Positions 15,388-23,178 of a DNA stretch of 37,802 nucleotides are shown one piece after another. The notes beneath the pieces were generated by a model. That model worked only from the letters and a program-made list of their open reading frames with translations, searched no databases and had not been told where the DNA came from. Both the position numbers and the translations under genes were made by a program. The stretch covers positions 1 through 37,802 of the forward strand of contig JADGPO010000168.1 in assembly GCA_017882405.1 (NCBI GenBank). Reading direction: 5' to 3'. The stretch's first letter is position 1, and each line of letters opens with the position of its first letter. The stretch comes from Solirubrobacteraceae bacterium (lineage in GTDB: Bacteria > Actinomycetota > Thermoleophilia > Solirubrobacterales > Solirubrobacteraceae).

Positions 15388-16691
15388 GACCTTCGGCGGT
15401 CCGCCGGACAGCGGCGCTGGTTGGCCTGGCGCTCCTCGCGTCCGCCCTGCTGTTCACCGGGGCTGCGTCGGCGAGGGCCGCCTGGGGCAAGCCGTTCGAG
15501 CTCACCAAGCCCGGCTCGCTCGACTATCTGGACCCGCAGCTGGCTTTCTCGGCTCAGGGAGCCGCGGCGGCGACGTTCCAGATCGGCAACGTCGATCAGC
15601 CCGGCTCCTCCCAGGCCTATCTGGTGGGCCGCTCGGCTCAGGGCAAGGTCGGTCAGCCGAGTGCGCTCGCCGGCGTCAACCAGGTGCTTTCTCTGGCCTA
15701 CGACGGTGGCCCCCTGGAGCTGCTGGTCGGCTCCAGCGCCTCCAACCAGAACTGCTGCAGCACCGCCGAGGCGGTCCAGGTCAGCCCGTCGGGTGCTGCC
15801 GGCAGGGCGCGCAAGCTCGTCGGCGGTCTGGCCGGCGCCACCCAGGGGCGGCTGGTGAGGCTCGCCGATGGCCAGCTGATGGCCGCGGTGGCCACCGAGC
15901 GCGGCGTGTGGGTGCTACAGGCGACGCATGGCAATCGCTTCGGCGGCCCGCACATCGTCTCCGACAAGGGCCAGGAGCCGGTCTCGATGTCGGCCGCCTG
16001 GCTCGGAGGGCAGACCTCGATCGTGGCGTGGACGGCCGGCACCGGCGTGATCGGCGCCACCACGCCGCGCAGCGTCTATTACGCCACCGGCTCGCGCAAG
16101 CAGGCTCCGCACCACGCCCGCGTGGCGCTCACCGTGTCCGCCGGCCACCGGATCGACGAGCTGGCGGTCATGCGGCGCGACAACGGCGCCACGCTCGCCT
16201 GGATCGAGAGCTGGTACGACAAGAAGGGCTTCTACCACTCGCGCGTCGAGGCGGCCGACCTGGCCAAGCACTCGAGCACGCGTGCCCTCTCGCCCGACAA
16301 CCGCCTGGCCTCCGGGCTGACGGTCGATGACGATGCGGCCGGCGACCAGGGTGCGGCCTGGGAGTCGTGCACGTCCTCCGATTCCTGCACGGTGCAGGCG
16401 TCCGGCCGCCCGGCCAAGGGAACTTTCGGCTCCGCCAAGACACTGGGAGCGATCGACCCCTACCAGACGGCCTCATTGACCCTCAGTCCCAAGGGACAGG
16501 TGATCATCGGCTGGATACGCGGCGGCTATCCGGTCGCCTCGGTGGGCTTCGGTTCCCCGTCGATTCTGTCCCCGACGAGGTTCGCGACCGACGAGACGGT
16601 CGCCTACGGTCCGAAGAACGAGGCATTGGCCGCGTGGACGCAGGGCACGCTGAATCCCAGCGTCGTCGCGGCGGCCTTCCGGGCGAAGTGA
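15384..16691 (+). CDS. Secreted protein of unknown function, beta-propeller-like
   Basis: A 435-residue exported protein that I do not recognise. The TTG start overlaps the lipoprotein stop (TTGA) and gives a clean signal peptide: MRPSAVRRTA, a hydrophobic core ALVGLALLASALLFTGAA, and a likely cleavage after Ala32 (SARA-AW). The mature protein has repeating short beta units ending in Trp or Gly (for example TSIVAWTAGTG, GATLAWIESW, GQVIIGWIRGG, NEALAAWTQGT), which suggests a beta-propeller. Two cysteine pairs (NQNCCST and ESCTSSDSCT) may form disulfides. It ends convergent with the PBP gene; the two stop codons share TGATCA. Confidence 0.75.
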   Translation: MRPSAVRRTAALVGLALLASALLFTGAASARAAWGKPFELTKPGSLDYLDPQLAFSAQGAAAATFQIGNVDQPGSSQAYLVGRSAQGKVGQPSALAGVNQVLSLAYDGGPLELLVGSSASNQNCCSTAEAVQVSPSGAAGRARKLVGGLAGATQGRLVRLADGQLMAAVATERGVWVLQATHGNRFGGPHIVSDKGQEPVSMSAAWLGGQTSIVAWTAGTGVIGATTPRSVYYATGSRKQAPHHARVALTVSAGHRIDELAVMRRDNGATLAWIESWYDKKGFYHSRVEAADLAKHSSTRALSPDNRLASGLTVDDDAAGDQGAAWESCTSSDSCTVQASGRPAKGTFGSAKTLGAIDPYQTASLTLSPKGQVIIGWIRGGYPVASVGFGSPSILSPTRFATDETVAYGPKNEALAAWTQGTLNPSVVAAAFRAK

Positions 16692-18419
16692 TCAGTGCTG
16701 CAGCGCGGCGGCGATCACGTCGCGCACCGGGGGCGCCGCCGCGGCCCCGCCCGCTCCCTGGTTGGGAAACAGCGCGCCGACCACGATCTTGGGATGGCCG
16801 ACGGGGGCATAGCCCACGAACCAGGCGTCCGTGTTCTGCGGGTTTCCGGCGTTCGGGTTGCCGCCGGAGTTGGTGGAGGTGTTCTTGAGCTCGGCGGTGC
16901 CGGTCTTGCCCGCGACCTCCACTCCCGAGATCTGCGCCGAGGTGCCGGTCCCGTACTGCACGACGGCGACCATCATCTGCTGAACCTGGCGGGCGACCCG
17001 GGCGGGGGTGACGCGGATGAAGTGCGGATGCTGGTGGGCCAGCAGCGTGGGGACCGGCCGCCGGCCGCCCATCGCGATCGTGGCCGCGACGTCGGCCATC
17101 TCCAGGGGCGTCGCCTGGACCATGCCCTGGCCGATCGCCGAGGAGCCGACCGATAGATCGTCGCCGATGTCGTGCGCGGAGGGGATCGTGCTCTCGGCCA
17201 CCCCGGGGATCGAGGGCTGTTGGTCGAAGCCGAAGCGCTTGGCGGTGGCCACCAGCCGCGCGCCGCCCAGCTTGACGCCCAGCGGGGCGAAGACCGAGTT
17301 GCACGACACCGCGAAGGCGTTTACCAGCGTGCCGCCGCACGCCTCCCCGCTGGCGTTCTGCATGGTGAAGCCGCTGATCGTCGTCTGGGTCTGGATCGGG
17401 AAGGTCGTGCTCGGCTTGACGATTCCCGCCTGCAGCGCCCCGGTCGTGGTGATGATCTTCATCGTCGAGCCGGGCGGCTGCACTGAGGAGAAGGCGATTC
17501 CGGCGAGCGCCTCCAGCGCGCCCGTGCGCGGGTTCATCACCGTCATCCCGGCGTACTGGCCGCCCAGCGAAGCCACGGCCGCGCGCTCCAGCGAGGGCAC
17601 GATCGTGGTCTTCACCGGCTTGGCCTGCACAGGCTTGGCGTTGGCCAGCACGCGCCGTCCCGCCAGGAGCTCGCCCCCGAGCTTGCCGGCCAGGCGGTGC
17701 TCGAAGATGCGTTCCAGGCCGTCGAGCCCGATCTGCGCGCCCGCGGGGTACCCCAGTGCGTCATAGCGGCTTGCCAGCGCCCGCGGGATCGGCCCCACCG
17801 TGCCCACGATCTGGACCGCCACATCATTAATGGGGGAGCTACGGCCGGGGCCGGTGGCGAGCGTCTCACCGTCTGCGGCCAGCAGGGTCCCGCGTGCCGG
17901 GAGCTTGATCTGGCGGTTGAGTCGCTCGCCCGGGCGCAGGCCCGGGAACAGCACCTGCGGGCCCAGGCGCACGCGCGCCGACGAGCCGCTGCCGCTCAGG
18001 GGCACGATCAGGTTCTCGTTCAGGATGCCCCACAGCTTGGTCTTGACCCGCATCCGCACCCGGATCGAGCCGCCGGAGCGGTTGGCGACGTGCAGGGGCA
18101 CGATCGAGGTCGCCGTCGCCGTGTCCAGCGCGCTCTCCAGCCGGCGGGCGAAGGACGCCTCCGAGGTTTGCGCGCGCGAGCGCGAGTCCAGCAGCGAGTA
18201 CATCTGGGCGACGTCGTCGTGCTCCCAGGCTCGGACGTAGCGGACCACCAGCGCATGCTCATCGCGCCCGGGCGCGGTGGCGAGCACGGCTCCCGCGGTG
18301 AACGCCCCGGCGGCCAGCAGGACCAGCGGCCCGACGCGCGTCAGGACCCGTCTCCGCCGGCCCCGGCGTCGCCGGGCGGGGCGGGGGCTCCGCGCGACCG
18401 TAACTGCGCTGTCTACCAC
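16692..18419 (-). CDS. Class B penicillin-binding protein (transpeptidase) with NTF2-like domain
   Basis: A 575-residue cell-wall transpeptidase anchored by one membrane segment (about 29-48) after an Arg-rich cytoplasmic tail. Residues ~55-165 form an NTF2-like domain of the MecA N-terminal type; ~170-260 is the dimerisation/pedestal region. The transpeptidase domain carries SxxK at Ser318-Lys321 (PPGSTMK), SxN at Ser372-Asn374 (SCN) and KTG at 505-507 (KTGTAE). All catalytic residues are intact. It crosslinks peptidoglycan outside the membrane. The GTG at 18419 is 59 bases from the divergent marP start. MecA-type and FtsI-type PBPs are related; the NTF2-like domain argues against FtsI. Confidence 0.92.
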   Translation of the reverse strand: MVDSAVTVARSPRPARRRRGRRRRVLTRVGPLVLLAAGAFTAGAVLATAPGRDEHALVVRYVRAWEHDDVAQMYSLLDSRSRAQTSEASFARRLESALDTATATSIVPLHVANRSGGSIRVRMRVKTKLWGILNENLIVPLSGSGSSARVRLGPQVLFPGLRPGERLNRQIKLPARGTLLAADGETLATGPGRSSPINDVAVQIVGTVGPIPRALASRYDALGYPAGAQIGLDGLERIFEHRLAGKLGGELLAGRRVLANAKPVQAKPVKTTIVPSLERAAVASLGGQYAGMTVMNPRTGALEALAGIAFSSVQPPGSTMKIITTTGALQAGIVKPSTTFPIQTQTTISGFTMQNASGEACGGTLVNAFAVSCNSVFAPLGVKLGGARLVATAKRFGFDQQPSIPGVAESTIPSAHDIGDDLSVGSSAIGQGMVQATPLEMADVAATIAMGGRRPVPTLLAHQHPHFIRVTPARVARQVQQMMVAVVQYGTGTSAQISGVEVAGKTGTAELKNTSTNSGGNPNAGNPQNTDAWFVGYAPVGHPKIVVGALFPNQGAGGAAAAPPVRDVIAAALQH

Positions 18420-18430
18420 CTTGGTGACAA

Positions 18431-18436
18431 ACGGTA
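18431..18436 (-). promoter_or_regulatory. Candidate -10 element of the PBP gene
   Basis: On the minus strand TACCGT ends 11 bases before the GTG at 18419, within the 59-base divergent region shared with marP. Confidence 0.3.
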
Positions 18437-18465
18437 GAAGATGAGAGAGCGGTCCGGCGCCGCAT

Positions 18466-18471
18466 TACCCT
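18466..18471 (+). promoter_or_regulatory. Candidate -10 element of marP
   Basis: TACCCT ends seven bases before the GTG at 18479; no Shine-Dalgarno is present. The same hexamer precedes topB. This fits a leaderless promoter. Confidence 0.4.
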
Positions 18472-18478
18472 GCCATGA

Positions 18479-19636
18479 GTGACCGCTCTCGACTGGGTGA
18501 TCGTCGGCTTCACCTGCCTGCTGGCGTTCTACGGCTACCTCCAGGGGTTCGTCGTCGGGGCGCTGTCGCTGGTGGGCTTCGCGCTCGGCGCGTTCCTCGG
18601 CACCCGGTTGGCGCCGCTGCTGCTCAGCGACGGCTCCCACTCCCCGTATGCGCCGCTGTTCGGGCTGGTCGGCGCCCTGCTGGCCGGCGGCGTGTTCGCC
18701 AGCGGGCTCGAGGGGCTGGGCGCGCGGGTGCGGTCCGCCCTGCGGATCCCGTACTTCAAGCAGGTCGACGGCCTGCTCGGAGCGGCCCTCACGGCGTGCG
18801 TGGGATTGGGTATCGCGTGGATCATCGGCGCCGTCGCATTGGACTCCTCGGGTTCGACCCCGCTGCGCGATGACGTCCGCGGGTCTAAGATCCTGCGAGC
18901 GCTCGACCAGTTGCTGCCTCCGTCCGGCCCGATCCTTGACGCGTTGGCACGCTTCGATCCGCTGCCGTCGGTCCACGGACCGGCGGCCGACGTCGCGGCC
19001 CCGACGCGGCGCGTGCTGGCCAGTCGCGGGGTGCGGGCCGCACGGCCGAGCGTCGTGCGCGTGTACGGGATCGCCTGCGGGCTGGGCGTGGAGGGCAGCG
19101 GCTGGGTGGCCGCGCCTCAGCTGGTCGTGACCAACGCCCACGTCGTGGCCGGCGAGGCCGACACGGCGATTCAGATCGGAGGATCCGGCCCGGGACACCA
19201 TGCCGACGTCGTGCGCTTCGACCCGCACGACGACATCGCGATCCTGCGCGTTGAAGGGCTGAGGCTGCCGCGGCTGGCGATCGCCGGCCGCTCGCCGTCG
19301 GGTACCGCGGCGGCGATCCTCGGCTATCCGCTCGACGGCTCGTTCGACGCCGAACCGGGGCGACTCGGCCAGACCGAGACCGTCCAGACCCAGAACGCCT
19401 ACGGCCAGGGCCACGTGCAGCGCAGCATCACCGCGCTGCGTGGCCGGGTCCGTCCGGGCAACTCCGGTGGGCCGATGGTCGACGGCCGCGGACGCGTGGT
19501 GGCCACCGTGTTCGCGGCGATCACCGGTACGCGGCGGGCCGGCGGGTTCGCCGTTCCCAACGCGCTGGTTCGCCGGCAGCTCACGAGGGCGCGGTCCACT
19601 CGGACGCCCGTGGGTACGGGTCACTGCGCCAACTAG
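18479..19636 (+). CDS. marP: MarP-like membrane serine protease (CvpA + trypsin-like domain)
   Basis: A 385-residue protein of the mycobacterial MarP type, which protects cells from acid and oxidative stress by cleaving periplasmic cell-wall enzymes. Four membrane segments of a CvpA/colicin V domain fill residues ~1-122. The extracytoplasmic chymotrypsin-like protease follows, with catalytic His221 (VVTNAHVV), Asp252 (HDDIAIL) and Ser329 (RPGNSGGP). Cys200 (YGIACGLGVEGSGWV) and Cys383 near the C-terminus (GTGHCAN) match the redox-sensitive disulfide of MarP. The GTG at 18479 begins inside an ATGAGTGA string; the membrane segment requires this frame. Its divergent PBP neighbour suggests a shared cell-wall role. 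Confidence 0.92.
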   Translation: MTALDWVIVGFTCLLAFYGYLQGFVVGALSLVGFALGAFLGTRLAPLLLSDGSHSPYAPLFGLVGALLAGGVFASGLEGLGARVRSALRIPYFKQVDGLLGAALTACVGLGIAWIIGAVALDSSGSTPLRDDVRGSKILRALDQLLPPSGPILDALARFDPLPSVHGPAADVAAPTRRVLASRGVRAARPSVVRVYGIACGLGVEGSGWVAAPQLVVTNAHVVAGEADTAIQIGGSGPGHHADVVRFDPHDDIAILRVEGLRLPRLAIAGRSPSGTAAAILGYPLDGSFDAEPGRLGQTETVQTQNAYGQGHVQRSITALRGRVRPGNSGGPMVDGRGRVVATVFAAITGTRRAGGFAVPNALVRRQLTRARSTRTPVGTGHCAN

Positions 19637-19656
19637 GACTACGACCCGACGCCGCG

Positions 19657-19684
19657 GGCGGGCGGCGCGAGCGCGCCGCCCGCC
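19657..19684. terminator. GC-rich hairpin downstream of marP
   Basis: A perfect 13-base inverted repeat, GGCGGGCGGCGCG at 19657-19669 and its complement at 19672-19684, folds into a 12-pair stem with a GAGC loop. It starts 20 bases after the marP stop and ends just before the stop of the small minus-strand gene, so it may terminate both. No T tract follows. Confidence 0.5.
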
Positions 19685-19852
19685 TCAGGCGTTGAGTGCC
19701 CCCGGACGTTCCTCGGCCATCTGCGCCACCACGTCGCTCCCAACCGCCCCCAAGAGCTCAGGGTGGTGATGCGCGAGGTGAGCCTGGTCCGCCTCGAACA
19801 GCTCGTCCTCGGAGTTGCCCACGAGTCGCGCCCCGCACTCGCAAAAAGCAAT
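19685..19852 (-). CDS. Small zinc-ribbon-like protein, start codon uncertain
   Basis: A 55-residue reading frame in the 305-base gap between marP and topB. It begins IAFCECGARLVGNSEDELFE, continues into AHLAHHHPELLG, and ends VVAQMAEERPGALNA. The CxCG pair, the acidic 'SEDELF' and the His-rich AHLAHHHPE helix resemble small DUF1059-like metal-binding proteins, so I think it is real. Yet the frame has no ATG, GTG or TTG between an upstream TAA and this region. The 5' end given is an ATT codon at the point where family-like sequence begins; a GTG ten codons in is the first normal start but would lose the cysteines. A missing T in the TTTTT run just inside would restore an upstream GTG or TTG. 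Confidence 0.5.
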   Translation of the reverse strand: MAFCECGARLVGNSEDELFEADQAHLAHHHPELLGAVGSDVVAQMAEERPGALNA

Positions 19853-19926
19853 CCGACTGTGCTGTTCGTTGACTGGGCCACACCGGGGTTGACGAGCGGG
19901 TTAAGAGGGGCCCTTGTCGCGAGCGC

Positions 19927-19932
19927 TACCCT
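19927..19932 (+). promoter_or_regulatory. Candidate -10 element of topB
   Basis: TACCCT ends nine bases before the topB ATG; no Shine-Dalgarno is present and the same hexamer precedes marP. Confidence 0.35.
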
Positions 19933-19941
19933 CCGCGGCCT

Positions 19942-22179
19942 ATGTCCAAGACTCTGGTCATCGCCGAGAAGCCGTCCGTGGGAAAGGACCTGGTGCGGGT
20001 TCTGCCGGGCGCCTTCACCAACCACAAGGACTACCTGGAGAGCTCCGATCACGTGGTCACGTGGGCGGTCGGCCATCTGGTGCAGCTCGCCGATCCCGAC
20101 GAGTACGACGAGAAGTTCAAGAAATGGCGAATGGCCGATCTGCCGATCGTCCCCGAGCACTTCAAGCTGGTGGTGCGCGACGAGCGCTCCAAGAAGCAGA
20201 TGAACGTGGTCAAGCGCCTGCTGGGGCGCGACGACATCGACAAAGTCGTCAACGCCTGCGATGCCGGGCGCGAGGGCGAGCTGATCTTCGCCTACCTGTA
20301 TGAGAAGTCGGGCTCGCGCAAGCCCGTGGAGCGGCTGTGGCTGAACTCGATGACGAAGGCGGCGATCCAGGCGGCGTTCGATTCGCTGCGGCCGGGCGCC
20401 GAGATGGCATCGCTCCAGGACGCGGCGCGCTCGCGTTCGGAGGCCGACTGGATCGTAGGCATGAACGCCACCCGCGCGGCCACGATCCGCCTGCGCTCGT
20501 CGTTTGACGGAGCGGTCTCCCTGGGGCGCGTGCAGACGCCGACACTGGCCATCCTGGCCCGGCGCGAGGAGGAGATCCGCGCCTTCAAGCCCGAGCCCTA
20601 CTGGCTGGTCGACGCCTCCTTCAGGGCGGTCGCCGAGCCGGCCGGCCGGAATTACGAAGGCCGCTACCACGCGGGCGCCACCCCCCGTCTGAAGACGGCT
20701 CTCCAGGCCCGGGCGATCGTCGACGCCGCCCGCGATCAGACCGGCACGATCACCAAGCTCGACAAGACCCAGCGCAAGGAGCGCGCGCCGCTGTTGTATG
20801 ACCTGACCTCGCTGCAGCGCGACGCCAACAGCCGCTTCGGCTTCTCGGCGCGACGCACCCTGGCCGCCGCCCAGCGGCTCTACGAGGAGCACAAGGCGCT
20901 CACCTATCCGCGCACCAACTCGCGCTACATCACCGGCGACATGGTCCCCGATATCAAGCCGATCGCCTCGCTGGTGGGCAAGCGCAAGGAGTACGCGGCG
21001 GGGGCGAGGTACGTCCTCGGCCTCGACGTGCTGCCGCTCGGGCGGGTGGTCAACGACGCCAAGGTCACCGACCACCACGCGATCATCCCCACCCGGGCCG
21101 AGAACCACCCGGTCGACAAGTTCAACGACGACGACCGGCGCATCTACGACCTGGCGGTGCGCCGCTTCCTGGCGGTCTTCCACCCCGACGCGGTGTTCGA
21201 GAACACGCGCATCGAGACGACGGTCGCCTCGCATGTGTTCCGTACTCGCGGCAAGGTGATGCTCGTGTCGGGATGGCGCGGCGTCTACGGCGAAGAGGCC
21301 GACTCCGAGCGCCCCGAGGACGATGACGAGGGTCGCGAGCAGCGGCTGCCCAAGCTGGAGCGCGGCGAAGAGTCTTTGGTGGAGAAGATCGCCTCCGAGG
21401 AGAAGGAGACCAAGCCGCCGCGACGCTATTCCGAAGGGGCGCTGCTGGCCGCGATGGAGACCGCCGGCAAGCTGGTCGACGAGGAGGAGCTGCGCGAGGC
21501 GATGAAGGACTCGGGGATCGGCACCCCAGCGACGCGCGCGGCGATCATCGAGCGCCTGCTGCAGGTCGGCTACATCGAGCGCGACGCCCGAGCGCTGGTG
21601 GTCACCGAGAAGGGTCTGAACGTGATCCGCCTGCTGGGCGAGCACCCGCTCACGTCTCCGGGGCTGACCGGCGACTGGGAGAGCCGTCTGGCCAAGATCG
21701 AATCCGGCGCGGACTCCCGCAAGGCGTTCATGGGCGACATCGTCAAGTTCGCCGAGAGCACCGTGGGCGAGCTGGATACGAAATTGAAGGACGTCCGGAT
21801 CCCGCGCGCCAACCTCGGGCGCTGCCCGGTGTGCGGCCGCGGCATCGTCGAGAACCGCAAGGGCTACTCGTGCTGGTCGCGCGAGGACCCGGGCTGCGGC
21901 TTCGTGATCTGGAAGTCCAAGGCCGGCAAGCAGCTGCCGGTGACCGTCGCCCGCGAGCTGATCAAGACCGGTCGCACCGAGCGGCCGGTGACCGGCTTCA
22001 AGGGGCGCTCGGGCAAGAGCTTCCGCGCCCGGCTGGCCCTCCAGCAGAATGACGAGGGCAAGTGGCGCGTCGAGTTCGACGAGCCCTGGGCGCGCGAGGG
22101 GGCCAAGCCCCCCGAGGCCGACGACGCCTCCGCGGCCGAAGCACCCGCCGCCGCTGAGCAGCCGGCCGCCGCCGCTTAG
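19942..22179 (+). CDS. topB: DNA topoisomerase III (type IA)
   Basis: A 745-residue type IA topoisomerase that passes single strands to relax and decatenate DNA. The Toprim domain has IAEKPS (Glu9, Lys10) and NACDAGREGE (104-113) for metal binding. ARSRSEADWIVGMNATRAAT and LGRVQTPTLAIL are the family gate motifs. The catalytic tyrosine is Tyr322 in TYPRTNSRY. IGTPATRAAIIERL lies further on. At the C-terminus are a zinc finger (CPVCGRGIVENRKGYSC, then GCGF) and a single Topo-C-like repeat (PVTGFKGRSGKSFRARLAL). An Ala/Glu/Pro tail ends the protein. It is topoisomerase III rather than TopA: the fold order and zinc region fit TopB. Confidence 0.93.
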   Translation: MSKTLVIAEKPSVGKDLVRVLPGAFTNHKDYLESSDHVVTWAVGHLVQLADPDEYDEKFKKWRMADLPIVPEHFKLVVRDERSKKQMNVVKRLLGRDDIDKVVNACDAGREGELIFAYLYEKSGSRKPVERLWLNSMTKAAIQAAFDSLRPGAEMASLQDAARSRSEADWIVGMNATRAATIRLRSSFDGAVSLGRVQTPTLAILARREEEIRAFKPEPYWLVDASFRAVAEPAGRNYEGRYHAGATPRLKTALQARAIVDAARDQTGTITKLDKTQRKERAPLLYDLTSLQRDANSRFGFSARRTLAAAQRLYEEHKALTYPRTNSRYITGDMVPDIKPIASLVGKRKEYAAGARYVLGLDVLPLGRVVNDAKVTDHHAIIPTRAENHPVDKFNDDDRRIYDLAVRRFLAVFHPDAVFENTRIETTVASHVFRTRGKVMLVSGWRGVYGEEADSERPEDDDEGREQRLPKLERGEESLVEKIASEEKETKPPRRYSEGALLAAMETAGKLVDEEELREAMKDSGIGTPATRAAIIERLLQVGYIERDARALVVTEKGLNVIRLLGEHPLTSPGLTGDWESRLAKIESGADSRKAFMGDIVKFAESTVGELDTKLKDVRIPRANLGRCPVCGRGIVENRKGYSCWSREDPGCGFVIWKSKAGKQLPVTVARELIKTGRTERPVTGFKGRSGKSFRARLALQQNDEGKWRVEFDEPWAREGAKPPEADDASAAEAPAAAEQPAAAA

Positions 22180-22223
22180 ATTAGCTCAGGGGTGAAATTT
22201 CGTCCGTCGTCGCCTCTTAGGGG

Positions 22224-23096
22224 GTGGTGGCGGATAGAGGACAAATAGCTGCCAGGATCGGCCACCTCGCCGACCGGCAACACGGACACGTGACTCGTCA
22301 GCAGCTGCTGGAGCTCGGGCTACCTGAGCGGACGATCAGCTACCGCATCACGGCAGGCGACCTGGTCGTGGTGCACGCCGGGGTCTACGCCCTCGGCCAT
22401 GCCGAGCGCCACGCCCTCGCCGTCGCCCATGCCGCCGTTCTGGCCTGTGGCTACGAGGCCGCCCTCAGCCACGACTCGGCTGGGGCGTCCTGGGAGATAG
22501 GCGACTGGCCGTACACGCCTGAAGTAACCGCGCCCAGCCGGAGGTCCCGTCCCGGGATCCGCACGCACCGCAGCACCACGCTCGCCGGCGACGTCTGGAC
22601 GCGCCACGGCATTCGGACCACCAGCCCCGTGCGCACGATCTGCGATATCGCGCCCCGCCGTACTGACCGCCAGCTCACGCGTCTTGTCCAGAACGCCCGC
22701 CTCAAGGGTCACCTGAGCGACGCGAAGCTCAGGCAGCTCCTCCTTCGCTGCCCTCGGGTCAAAGACCTCGTCGACCCCGGGCAGCGACCCACGCGCTCGA
22801 CCCTCGAGGACGACTTCGTCCGCTGGCTGAAAAAGCACGGCCTCCCGATGCCACAGCTCAACGTCATGCTCAACGGCTACGAGGTCGACGCCCTCTACGA
22901 GCATGAAAAACTCATCATCGAGCTCGACAGCTGGACCTATCACGGCAACCCGCGCGCCTTCGGCCGCGACCACCACCGCGACTCGGTCCACCGAGCGAGC
23001 GGCTACGACACGGTCCGCCTCACCGGCGAGCAGCTCACCGACGCCGAGGCCGTCACCCTCCGAAGAACGCTGTCTGGCCGTTCATCAGCTGGGTGA
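22224..23096 (+). CDS. AbiEi-like winged-helix protein with DUF559 nuclease-like domain
   Basis: A 290-residue two-domain protein. The N-terminal ~60 residues form a helix-turn-helix of the AbiEi antitoxin type (HGHVTRQQLLELGLPERTIS, then VHAGVYALGH). The C-terminal ~95 residues are a DUF559/Vsr-like PD-(D/E)XK fold: LEDDFVRWLKKHGLPMPQ, then GYEVDALYEHEKLIIELDSW, ending GYDTVRLTGEQL. The Asp and ExD residues of the nuclease site are kept. Many actinobacteria carry such proteins without an AbiEii toxin, and none is seen here. The start is one of two adjacent GTG codons after AGGGGG. It sits 82 bases before addB on the same strand, with a hairpin in between. Its substrate is unknown. Confidence 0.8.
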   Translation: MVADRGQIAARIGHLADRQHGHVTRQQLLELGLPERTISYRITAGDLVVVHAGVYALGHAERHALAVAHAAVLACGYEAALSHDSAGASWEIGDWPYTPEVTAPSRRSRPGIRTHRSTTLAGDVWTRHGIRTTSPVRTICDIAPRRTDRQLTRLVQNARLKGHLSDAKLRQLLLRCPRVKDLVDPGQRPTRSTLEDDFVRWLKKHGLPMPQLNVMLNGYEVDALYEHEKLIIELDSWTYHGNPRAFGRDHHRDSVHRASGYDTVRLTGEQLTDAEAVTLRRTLSGRSSAG

Positions 23097-23105
23097 GGGC
23101 ATCGG

Positions 23106-23122
23106 AGGCCGCTGTGCGGCCT
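23106..23122. terminator. Hairpin between the AbiEi-like gene and addB
   Basis: AGGCCGC and GCGGCCT, with a TGT loop, form a perfect seven-pair stem ten bases after the stop of the AbiEi-like gene. It may separate that transcript from addB. No T tract follows. Confidence 0.4.
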
Positions 23123-23178
23123 GACCTGCTGTGCAACAGAACGGTCATGCCGTCAGGTGCCGGCGCCAACATAGGCGA

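Noticed and set aside
19639..21645. A long minus-strand open frame antisense to topB
   Set aside because: It mirrors the codon bias of topB and contains no family motif; only a different frame at its 3' end (19685-19852) looks protein-like.
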